Assembly: GCA_029857975.1 (NCBI GenBank)
Contig: JAOUFX010000198.1
Location: forward strand, 1-6,249
Length of the DNA stretch: 6,249 nucleotides
Direction: 5' to 3'
From: Deltaproteobacteria bacterium
Lineage (GTDB): Bacteria; Desulfobacterota; SM23-61
Shown in pieces: positions 1-5,268 of this stretch; position 1 is the first letter of the stretch, and each line of letters starts with the position of its first letter. A program made the translations under genes and the position numbers. The notes under the pieces were generated by a model, which ran no database searches, had not been told where the DNA came from, and worked only from the letters and a program-made list of their open reading frames with translations.

Positions 1-973
1 CAATATGTTTTTTGGTGGATGTTCCGGTTCAGCGGTCGCCGATGCCTCCAGCATCGGAGGGGTAATGATTCCGGAGATGACTCGGAGAGGGTATGGAAAA
101 GGGTATAGCGCCGCGCTCAATGCCGCTTCCTCCACCATCGGCATCATCATCCCTCCAAGTATTCCCATGATCCTGTATGCCTGGGTGACGGAAGTTTCCA
201 TCCGACAACTCTTCCTGGCCGGATTCATTCCAGGGATCCTCGTAGGCGTAGCCCAGATGGCGGTGGCCGCCTATCTGGGCTACAAGCGAAAACACTATAG
301 GGCCCCCAAACCGAGAAAAGACATCGTACTGGCCCAGTTCAGGAAAAGTCTCCCGGCCCTATTCATTCCCATCCTGGTCTTAGGGGGGATTCTGGCCGGC
401 ATCTACACGACGACGGAAGCCGCCCTGATCGGTGCGCTATACGTCCTGGCCATAGAGAGCCTTATCTATAAGGCATTCAGCGTCAAGGAAATTTTCGGCA
501 TGATGGTCGAAGCAGCCAAAGTGACCGGCGTCGTCATTTTTCTGATTGCTACCTCCATGATGCTGACCTATGTAATCGTCGTCTCCAGAATCCCGGCTAT
601 ACTCCAGGCTGGCTTGGCTCAATTCGTCCCTAACGCAACGATGGCCCTGATTACGATTACCGCCATCCTCCTGGTAACCGGGTGTTTTCTGGATCTGGCT
701 CCCTCTCTGCTCATATTTACGCCCATTTTTTATCCCTTTGCAGTGAAACTGGGGGTCAACCCTGTTCACTTGGGCGTGGTCATGACCATGGTCCTGGGAA
801 TCGGACTTTTCACGCCGCCCGTCGGACAAACGTTGTATATCTCGGCCCTCATCGCCGACACGCCCATCGAGGATGTGAGCCGGGATATCCTGTGGTTCTT
901 ATCGGCCATCGTAGTTGTCGTCTTGCTCGTGATTTTCTTTCCGCCGGTCGCGTTATGGATGGCGTCCTTTTGA
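1..973 (+). CDS. TRAP transporter large permease, DctM family (5'-truncated by window edge)
   Basis: This is the integral-membrane subunit of a tripartite ATP-independent periplasmic transporter, which imports carboxylates and similar solutes using an ion gradient, with a periplasmic binding protein and a small DctQ subunit. The reading frame is open from the first complete codon (nt 2). The ATG at nt 5 is an internal Met, because it sits inside the conserved DctM segment FFGGCSGSAVADASSIGG. About 100 N-terminal residues of a usual 425 or so are missing. Family marks visible: MIPEM near residue 22, the IIIPPSIPMILY membrane segment near 48-58, and the C-terminal GLFTPPVGQTLYIS block near 267-280. 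I count about seven hydrophobic segments, the last ending in FFPPVALW. The substrate cannot be read from this subunit. DctP and DctQ are presumably upstream. The stop is followed by a 203-nt gap, so co-transcription with the next gene is uncertain. Confidence 0.95.
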   Translation, partial: NMFFGGCSGSAVADASSIGGVMIPEMTRRGYGKGYSAALNAASSTIGIIIPPSIPMILYAWVTEVSIRQLFLAGFIPGILVGVAQMAVAAYLGYKRKHYRAPKPRKDIVLAQFRKSLPALFIPILVLGGILAGIYTTTEAALIGALYVLAIESLIYKAFSVKEIFGMMVEAAKVTGVVIFLIATSMMLTYVIVVSRIPAILQAGLAQFVPNATMALITITAILLVTGCFLDLAPSLLIFTPIFYPFAVKLGVNPVHLGVVMTMVLGIGLFTPPVGQTLYISALIADTPIEDVSRDILWFLSAIVVVVLLVIFFPPVALWMASF

Positions 974-1176
974 ATAGAACCCCCACTGGGTTGGGATCCA
1001 AAGACAGGGGAACCTCTTCCGAAAACCCCGGAAAAGTCGGGACTGAAGGAAATTAGCCAAGGCCTAAAATAGTGGATAGTGTCAGGGTGAGTGATTAGTA
1101 AAAAAATGTTTTCACTGACACGAAACCCTCACACGGACACTCTCTGTTTTCGGATTTCGGATTTACTCATTTAACT
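974..1176 (+). other. Intergenic spacer with imperfect inverted repeat and short tandem repeats
   Basis: No gene is seen in these 203 nt. Two weak hairpins follow the permease stop (AACCC/GGGTT at 978-992; CCCG/CGGG at 1027-1041), but neither has a T-run, so no intrinsic terminator is supported. An inverted repeat lies at 1079-1134 and a tandem CGGATTT pair at 1151-1164. Confidence 0.6.
1079..1134. repeat. Imperfect inverted repeat (GTGTCAGGGT / ACCCTCACAC)
   Basis: The outer arms 1079-1088 and 1125-1134 are complementary except at one position. The inner arms AGTGA (1090-1094) and TCACT (1112-1116) also pair. The alternative perfect pairing GTGTCA (1079-1084) with TGACAC (1116-1121) exists too. 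The CACTGACAC core (1113-1121) recurs exactly at 2399-2407, which suggests an interspersed intergenic repeat family rather than a gene-specific operator. Confidence 0.5.
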
Positions 1177-1494
1177 ATGCATGTAAGAGTTGAACTGTGG
1201 ATGTGGCTGGGCGATGAGCTGGGGAGTGATTTCCAGCCACTTTCCGAAATGCGGTCTGGCAAAGAAATGGATGTGGAAGAAGGGCTGACGGTCATCCAGC
1301 TCTTCGACCGTTTGGCCGCTCAACATCCTTTCATTGCCGAAAAGGTCTTCGACCGGAAAAGCCAGAAATTTTTTCCCAATCTCAGCGTGATCGTAACGGA
1401 GGATGGCAAAGTCGTCAGTCCCTTCATCCTTGAAGTAAGTGTGATTAAGGAAGGATATAAAATAACCGTTTTACCCTTCTATGCCGGGGGTTGA
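1177..1494 (+). CDS. MoaD/ThiS-family sulfur-carrier-like protein (ubiquitin-like fold)
   Basis: This 105-residue protein begins MHVRVELWMWLGDELG, like the first strand and helix of MoaD, and ends in VLPFYAGG. The C-terminal Gly104-Gly105 is the feature that E1-like enzymes (MoeB/ThiF) adenylate and thiocarboxylate, making the protein a sulfur donor for molybdopterin or for other sulfur-transfer steps. It is some 15-25 residues longer than ordinary MoaD. The extra length seems to lie around residues 17-35 and 58-70. The start is set by the family pattern: the frame is closed by a TAA at 1099-1101, and no ATG, GTG or TTG lies between that stop and 1177. No Shine-Dalgarno sequence precedes the ATG. 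No MoaE or E1 partner is in the window. MoaD-like genes often sit beside tungsten or molybdenum oxidoreductase genes, so a link to a pterin enzyme outside the window is possible but inferred. Confidence 0.85.
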   Translation: MHVRVELWMWLGDELGSDFQPLSEMRSGKEMDVEEGLTVIQLFDRLAAQHPFIAEKVFDRKSQKFFPNLSVIVTEDGKVVSPFILEVSVIKEGYKITVLPFYAGG

Positions 1495-1540
1495 AAAGAG
1501 TTACAAGTTTTAAATTCCGAGGCGCAAAGACCCATTCGCT

Positions 1541-1589
1541 TTCAGAAGTCAGGGGGGGAAGGAAAAAATTTACCAGGCTGATTTCTGAA
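1541..1589. repeat. 12-bp near-perfect inverted repeat upstream of Fd1 gene
   Basis: TTCAGAAGTCAG (1541-1552) and CTGATTTCTGAA (1578-1589) are complementary at 11 of 12 positions, and the exception is a G-U pair in RNA. The 25-nt loop begins with a G-rich purine run. No T-run follows, so a terminator is unlikely. It could be a regulator site or a leader structure 47 nt before the ATG. The right arm recurs exactly at 3156-3167. Confidence 0.5.
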
Positions 1590-1636
1590 TGGTTGCCCCC
1601 GAGGCATTAATAAAATGGAAATAAGAGGAGAACAGC

Positions 1637-2371
1637 ATGAGGATTGATCAGGAAAAATGTAAAGGATGTCGGCTTTGCGCGGATTACTGTCCCGTGGGAG
1701 CGATCCAATATTTCCAGGACGAGAAAAACCCCAAAAAGAAAAAAGCCCGCATCGATGAAGAAGAGTGTGTAGAATGCGGCGTATGTTTTCGAGCCGAGGT
1801 CTGCAAGCCCCAAGCCATTTACCGCCAGGAAATAGGGTGGCCCCAGAGTGTACGTCTGGCCTTCAGTGATCCCATGGTCGAACACAAACAAACCGGCGTT
1901 CCCGGAAGAGGAACCGAAGAGATGAAGACCAACGAGGTGACCGGACGGTTCAGGAGGGGTTCTTACGGGATGGCCGTCGAACTCGGCCGACCGGGTGTGG
2001 CCGCCAGGTTGAAAGACCTGGAGAAGATCGCTATCGCTTTAGCCAAAATAGGCGTTGAATTTGAACCCAAAAACCCGGTGACATTTTTGTTCGAGGATGT
2101 AAAAACCGGAAAGCTCAAACCCGAAGTGCGGAAGGAGAAAGTCCTTTCCGCGATTATCGAGTTTGTGGTCAAACCCGATCAACTGCGTCCTGTCTTCCAG
2201 TCTTTAAAGGATATTTCTGGGAAGATAGAAAGCGTCTTTTCTCTGGACCTGATCAGCTTCCCCGAGGAAGCGGAGAAAAATCCGGCTTTAAAGGTGGTAA
2301 AGGAGATGGGGTTCCCGGTATATCCCAACGGGAAAGTTAATTTGGGGTTGGGAAAAGTTTTGAACAAATGA
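1637..2371 (+). CDS. Ferredoxin-type 4Fe-4S protein with conserved C-terminal domain, copy 1 (Fd1)
   Basis: This 244-residue, probably cytosolic protein has no signal peptide or membrane segment. Residues 1-60 carry two iron-sulfur motifs: C8-x2-C11-x2-C14-x3-C18-P, typical of bacterial ferredoxins, and C44-x2-C47-x2-C50-x5-C56, whose last spacing is two residues longer than usual. The rest is not ferredoxin. It holds GRGTEEMKTN (90-99), ELGRPG (115-120), FEPKNPVTFL (142-151), and a segment near 168-207 (LSAIIE ... FSLDLIS) whose strand-helix-strand look suggests an ACT- or ferredoxin-like fold; that is inference. All these blocks are kept in the second copy at 4527-5264. The ATG is preceded by GAGGAG (1625-1630) at 6 nt. 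The likely role is electron transfer, perhaps with ligand sensing or protein docking by the C-terminal part. The partner is unknown; the gene for CxC1 follows directly. I do not recognise a named family for the full-length protein. Confidence 0.9.
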   Translation: MRIDQEKCKGCRLCADYCPVGAIQYFQDEKNPKKKKARIDEEECVECGVCFRAEVCKPQAIYRQEIGWPQSVRLAFSDPMVEHKQTGVPGRGTEEMKTNEVTGRFRRGSYGMAVELGRPGVAARLKDLEKIAIALAKIGVEFEPKNPVTFLFEDVKTGKLKPEVRKEKVLSAIIEFVVKPDQLRPVFQSLKDISGKIESVFSLDLISFPEEAEKNPALKVVKEMGFPVYPNGKVNLGLGKVLNK

Positions 2372-2387
2372 TTTTGACTTTATTATT

Positions 2388-2432
2388 ACTGGCACTGGCA
2401 CTGACACTTTATTTTTCTTTAGGCACTTAAAG
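2388..2432. repeat. Tandem hexamers plus CTTTA/TAAAG inverted repeat between Fd1 and CxC1 genes
   Basis: Three consecutive hexamers, ACTGGC, ACTGGC and ACTGAC, occupy 2388-2405. They are followed by CTTTA-N6-TAAAG (2417-2432), whose right arm touches the Shine-Dalgarno of the next gene. The equivalent junction in the second module is only 4 nt long, so this spacer looks like an inserted repeat that separated two formerly close genes. Confidence 0.55.
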
Positions 2433-2442
2433 GAGACTTTAT

Positions 2443-3060
2443 ATGACCCATACCTTACATCGCACTGGAGATTTGGAGAGTATCAGGGAAGATTTTCCCA
2501 TGCTGACCCATGTGGCCCGGGGGTTTAACGATAAAGATGCCGGCCCCCGGTTGAAACAGATTGCCCAGACCATGACCAAATATACGGACCTGCACTTCGG
2601 CGACTGTAAAGTCGGGAATAAGTACACCATGGACTCCGGGGAGATTATGGAGAAGCTCACCGTGGGATGCCAGGTGGTGTTCAAAGATAAAGAAAGCTTG
2701 ATCGCCTGTATGAAGGAGTTGAAGAAAAAAGACCAAGGGATTTCCATCGTGGTCTCCGGGTTATTCGATGAAGTCTTCGACTGCTGCCACCAGGCAGGAC
2801 TCAAGCCTCCCTTAATCGAGTTTGCTCTTGGGGTTCACGGGAATACCAAGAAGCTCTGGCCACCCGAGATTCTGGATTTCGTGACCATGTGCGGCCATGG
2901 GCTGGTCTCCGGCCGCCTGGTAAAGAAGATGGTTCAGGATATCAAGAAAAAGAAGATCACCGTGGAAAAAGCCGCTATCGAGCTGGCTAAACCCTGCCTC
3001 TGCGGAATTTTCAATCCTTACCGAGCTGCCAAACTTCTGCGGAAGATGGTGGAGAAATAA
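2443..3060 (+). CDS. Uncharacterised Cys/His-conserved protein, copy 1 (CxC1)
   Basis: I do not recognise this 205-residue family. It has no signal peptide or membrane helix and is Lys-rich, so it is probably cytosolic. Comparison with its paralogue at 5269-5883 shows what is kept: MTHTLHR at the N-terminus, VFKDKE (79-84), SGL-x-DEV (105-111), adjacent Cys114-Cys115, GVHGNTKKL with His132 (130-138), MCGH with Cys150 and His152, and C185-x-C187-G-x-FNPYRAAKLL near the C-terminus. Five Cys and two His that survive while many other residues change suggest a metal or iron-sulfur site. Other Cys (55, 76, 89) are not conserved. The CC-x34-C-x34-CxC spacing loosely recalls the CCG domain of HdrB-type proteins, but the CxxC of that motif is absent, so homology is not claimed. 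AAGGAG (2430-2435) sits 7 nt before the ATG. The pairing with Fd1, repeated downstream, implies a shared complex. Confidence 0.88.
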   Translation: MTHTLHRTGDLESIREDFPMLTHVARGFNDKDAGPRLKQIAQTMTKYTDLHFGDCKVGNKYTMDSGEIMEKLTVGCQVVFKDKESLIACMKELKKKDQGISIVVSGLFDEVFDCCHQAGLKPPLIEFALGVHGNTKKLWPPEILDFVTMCGHGLVSGRLVKKMVQDIKKKKITVEKAAIELAKPCLCGIFNPYRAAKLLRKMVEK

Positions 3061-3179
3061 TGTCGCGGCCCATAAGTTCATTGCCAAAAGCGGCAAGGAA
3101 CTCAGCGGTTCTCTGCCTGGCTCTCTGGCAGCGATTGGAATTGATCAACTTATTTCTGATTTCTGAAAAGCGAGAATAG
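3060..3179 (+). CDS. Possible 39-codon small ORF filling the CxC1-pdxA gap
   Basis: An ATG overlaps the CxC1 stop (TAATG, 3058-3062), with GGAG at 3051-3054 five nt before it. The frame runs 39 codons to TAG at 3177-3179, 15 nt before the next gene. The product would begin MSRPISSLPKAARNSA and include a short hydrophobic stretch (VLCLALW, then LINLFLI). No family is recognised. The second module lacks a counterpart, and its 3' end is made of the CTGATTTCTGAA repeat, so it may be a chance ORF. Confidence 0.2.
   Translation: MSRPISSLPKAARNSAVLCLALWQRLELINLFLISEKRE
3153..3167. repeat. Tandem TTTCTGA pair upstream of pdxA-like gene
   Basis: TTTCTGA occurs twice in a row (3153-3166). The 12-mer CTGATTTCTGAA (3156-3167) is an exact copy of the one at 1578-1589, and a related GGATTTCGGA lies at 1152-1161. 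It sits 28 nt before the TTG start at 3195. Confidence 0.5.
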
Positions 3180-3194
3180 GAGGGAAAAATCATT

Positions 3195-4208
3195 TTGAAT
3201 ACGAATCAAAAGCATCGACCCAAAGTAGCCATAGTCATGGGAGACGCCACCGGCATCGGGCCAGAGCTAGTAGCTAAATCTTTGGCTACGGAAGAGACCC
3301 GCCGCCTCTGCCGCCCGGCGGTGATCGGCGACGCCCGAGTAATGGCCGAGGCGATCCAATTGACCAAAGCTTCTCTGAAGATCGTTCGCCGGAAAAATTG
3401 GGCAGAGGTTTCGGGTGACGCCGGCCTGATGGAGATGTTTGACCTGGCCAACCTTGACCCTAAAGAATACAAGAGGGGAGAAGTCAGTGCCCGGGCAGGG
3501 CAAGCCTGCCTTCAATACCTGGAATTGGGTATGGGACAACTGATGGCTGGACAGGCGGCGGCAATGGTTTTTGCCCCGCTGAACAAGCTGGCTATGCGCC
3601 TGGCTGGCTCCCCCTTCAAAGGTGAACTAAACCATTTCATAAGCTTGACCAAGGCCGAACTGGCCGGAGAGATCAATTTTTTGGAGCCCTTATGGACCTC
3701 TCGGGTCACCTCCCATGTTGGTTTTCGGGAAATCTGCGACCAGCTAACTCCCGAGGGCATCTTGCGGGCAATTACTCTTCTGCATAAAACCATGTGCCGG
3801 GCCGGACTGGAAAAGCCACGGATTGGGGTTGCGGCCCTGAACCCTCATGGGGGGGAGAAAGGCCTTTTTGGCCCGGAAGAAGAGACAATCATCCAGCCTG
3901 CTGTGGAAAAAGCAAGGCAGCAGGGGATGGAGGTTCGAGGCCCGTTTCCCGCGGATACCATCTTTGTACGGGCCCGCAAAGGTGAGTTCGAAGGCATCGT
4001 GACCATGTACCACGATCAAGGACAGATCGCTACCAAGCTTTTGGGCTTCGATCGGGGAGTGACGGTCTCCGGGGGGCTTCCGGTGGTCATTGCTACCCCC
4101 GCTCACGGGACGGCTCATGATATTGCCGGTAAAGGGATCGCCGATGTGGGAGCTTTTCAGGCGGCGTTGCGAATTGCAGTGCGCATGGGTCAAGGATTAA
4201 AGAATTGA
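3195..4208 (+). CDS. PdxA-family NAD-dependent dehydrogenase (PdxA2-like, divergent)
   Basis: The 337-residue length and order of motifs fit the PdxA family, metal- and NAD(P)-dependent enzymes that oxidise and decarboxylate hydroxy-acid substrates such as 4-phospho-hydroxy-threonine. Visible: VAIVMGDATGIGPE (11-24, classically GDPAGIGPE), APLNK (127-131), NPHGGEKGLFG (216-226), PFPADTIF (250-257), MYHDQG (271-276) and HGTAHDIAGKGIAD (304-317). The three metal-binding histidines appear present as His147, His174 and His273. The usual GHTE around the first is replaced by LNHFIS, and in the pocket GVN reads GVT (288-290) and IRTS reads IATP (299-302). These changes argue against simple vitamin B6 synthesis and for a catabolic paralogue, as known for tetronate or terephthalate pathways; the substrate is unknown. 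The start is TTG: a stop lies in frame at 3177-3179, no ATG or GTG lies between, and AGGAGGG (3178-3184) sits 10 nt upstream. Confidence 0.9.
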   Translation: MNTNQKHRPKVAIVMGDATGIGPELVAKSLATEETRRLCRPAVIGDARVMAEAIQLTKASLKIVRRKNWAEVSGDAGLMEMFDLANLDPKEYKRGEVSARAGQACLQYLELGMGQLMAGQAAAMVFAPLNKLAMRLAGSPFKGELNHFISLTKAELAGEINFLEPLWTSRVTSHVGFREICDQLTPEGILRAITLLHKTMCRAGLEKPRIGVAALNPHGGEKGLFGPEEETIIQPAVEKARQQGMEVRGPFPADTIFVRARKGEFEGIVTMYHDQGQIATKLLGFDRGVTVSGGLPVVIATPAHGTAHDIAGKGIADVGAFQAALRIAVRMGQGLKN

Positions 4209-4217
4209 CCGCGGTCA
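4206..4217. repeat. Perfect 12-bp palindrome at the pdxA-like stop codon
   Basis: TGACCGCGGTCA reads the same on both strands and begins with the TGA stop of the PdxA-like gene. It may be a dimeric regulator site or chance. No T-run follows, so it is not an intrinsic terminator. Confidence 0.35.
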
Positions 4218-4292
4218 TGGATAAAAAATAACACCTTTCCCCTTAATAGTTTTTCTGCTCATAAATTTTAAATTTAATAGGATGCAGATTTG

Positions 4293-4321
4293 CCCTGTTA
4301 GATAGTCAACATTTAACAGGG
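4293..4321. repeat. Strong inverted repeat CCCTGTTA / TAACAGGG
   Basis: Perfect 8-bp arms (4293-4300 and 4314-4321) enclose 13 nt. In RNA a G-U and two A-U pairs lengthen the stem to 11 bp with a 7-nt loop (AGTCAAC). No T-run follows on either strand. It lies about 80 bp upstream of the -35 element of the promoter at 4403, a distance suited to an activator or looping repressor site. It could instead be a 3' processing or stability hairpin of the upstream transcript. Confidence 0.6.
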
Positions 4322-4389
4322 TGAATCCGTGTCCAAAAAGGAAATTCTTATACAACCAAGGTAAAAAATAAAAAATAAAGGTGGGAGAG

Positions 4390-4437
4390 AAAAAATTCTT
4401 CATTGACAGCCTGGATGAGTCAAAGGATAATGAGCAG
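4390..4437 (+). promoter_or_regulatory. Near-consensus sigma-70 promoter for Fd2-CxC2
   Basis: TTGACA (4403-4408, six of six consensus) is followed after exactly 17 nt by GATAAT (4426-4431, five of six). AAAAAATT at 4390-4397 sits where an UP-element subsite is expected. The start would be near A4436 or G4437, giving a 5' UTR of about 90 nt. TTGAC (4403-4407) and GTCAA (4419-4423) form an inverted repeat with an 11-nt spacer, which could be an operator overlapping the promoter. Confidence 0.7.
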
Positions 4438-4444
4438 CTATTTT

Positions 4445-4481
4445 CAAGCCCCCGGCGTCAAAGCTCGAAGAGGGGGGCTTG
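4445..4481 (+). promoter_or_regulatory. Leader stem-loop in the 5' UTR of Fd2
   Basis: CAAGCCCCC (4445-4453) pairs perfectly with GGGGGCTTG (4473-4481) around a 19-nt loop. It begins about 8 nt after the predicted transcription start and ends 32 nt before the ribosome binding site. No T-run follows, so it is more likely an RNA-stabilising or regulatory 5' structure than an attenuator. Confidence 0.5.
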
Positions 4482-4526
4482 CCCAAAAAGACTTCCATTG
4501 AATTTTCAAAAAGAAGGAGGAGATAG

Positions 4527-5264
4527 ATGCAAATTAATAAAGGGAAGTGTACCGGATGCGAAGCCTGTCATCCGTACTGCACAGTAGGAGTCATTCATTC
4601 GGTGAAGAAAGATGGCGGCGAAGACCTTGTCAGTGTCATCGATCAGGATGAATGCGTAGAATGTGGCGTGTGCCATCGGGCCAATGTCTGCCCGACCGAC
4701 GCGATCTATCCGGTTGAGCTCAAATGGCCTCGATCCCTGCGGGGCGTTTTCAGCGATCCTCTGACGGTGCACAAAGACACCGGGATTGCCGGCCGCGGAA
4801 CCGAGGAAATGAAGACCAATGATGTTACCGGACGGATCCGCAGGGGACATGCCGGGGTGGCTATCGAATTGGGAAGGCCGGGCATAGGAACTCGCTTCCG
4901 GGATGTGGATATCATGGCCCAGGCGGTGGCCAAGGTCGGGGTCGTATTCGAACCCAAAAATCCCGTGACTTTCTTGATGGTAGATAAGAGCACGGGAAAG
5001 ATCCGCGAGGATGTTCTCAACGAAAAGGCCCTTTCGGCGATTATCGAATGCGGCATAGAGATGGATAAATTGGAGAATTTGCTCTCGGTCATCAAAGCCA
5101 CGGCCCCCAAGCTAAATACGCTCTTTTCTTTAGACCTTATCTGTAAAGTAGGGGAGAAAGGGGAAATGGAGACTCTGCCCATCGCCCAGAAAGTGGGCTT
5201 TACGCCCCGTCCCAACACCAAGAACAATATCGGTTTTGGCCGCCCTTTAGCGAAGGAGGAATAG
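4527..5264 (+). CDS. Ferredoxin-type 4Fe-4S protein with conserved C-terminal domain, copy 2 (Fd2)
   Basis: This 245-residue paralogue of the protein at 1637-2371 is almost the same length and has no signal peptide. Iron-sulfur ligands are C8, C11, C14, C18 in the first motif (Thr, not Pro, follows C18) and C43, C46, C49, C55 in the second, with the same unusual x5 spacing before the last Cys. GRGTEEMKTNDVTGR, ELGRPG, FEPKNPVTFL, LSAIIE and LFSLDLI are all kept, while surrounding residues differ widely, so the duplication is old. Differences from copy 1 cluster in the linker between the two Fe-S motifs and in the last 40 residues, including the ACT-like segment; these may set the partner or ligand. 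AAGGAGGAG (4514-4522) gives a strong ribosome binding site. The gene has its own promoter at 4403 and ends 4 nt before CxC2, so the pair is an operon. Confidence 0.9.
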   Translation: MQINKGKCTGCEACHPYCTVGVIHSVKKDGGEDLVSVIDQDECVECGVCHRANVCPTDAIYPVELKWPRSLRGVFSDPLTVHKDTGIAGRGTEEMKTNDVTGRIRRGHAGVAIELGRPGIGTRFRDVDIMAQAVAKVGVVFEPKNPVTFLMVDKSTGKIREDVLNEKALSAIIECGIEMDKLENLLSVIKATAPKLNTLFSLDLICKVGEKGEMETLPIAQKVGFTPRPNTKNNIGFGRPLAKEE

Positions 5265-5268
5265 GTAA

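Larger units (their letters stand above)
4209..4526 (+). other. 318-nt regulatory gap between pdxA-like gene and Fd2
   Basis: No convincing gene is present. The first part is AT-rich and carries a strong hairpin (4293-4321). An A/T-rich stretch (about 4362-4400) then leads into a near-consensus promoter (4403-4431), followed by a leader stem-loop (4445-4481) and a very strong ribosome binding site (4514-4522). This is the only place in the window with a full set of initiation signals, so the second module is probably transcribed separately. Confidence 0.65.

Noticed and set aside
682..1056. 124-codon open frame on the + strand overlapping the permease 3' end
   Set aside because: It lies mostly inside the well-supported TRAP permease in another frame, shows no family features, and has no convincing ribosome binding site.
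1589..1624. 11-codon ORF just before the Fd1 ribosome binding site, as a leader peptide
   Set aside because: There is no run of regulatory codons, no terminator/antiterminator pair and no ribosome binding site.
3744..4193. 149-codon minus-strand frame across the PdxA-like gene
   Set aside because: It is antisense to a gene with clear PdxA motifs and shows no recognisable domain; long antisense frames are common in GC-rich coding DNA.
4215..4403. 62-codon minus-strand frame in the AT-rich gap
   Set aside because: It is Phe/Lys/Leu-rich as expected from AT-rich DNA read at random, and shows no motif or clear start signals.
4381..4587. 68-codon GTG-start frame running through the promoter region into Fd2
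   Set aside because: It overlaps the promoter, the leader hairpin and the start of Fd2, and the product looks random.
4706..5227. 173-codon minus-strand frame across Fd2
   Set aside because: It is a shadow of Fd2, whose protein is conserved with copy 1; the antisense product has no recognisable motif.
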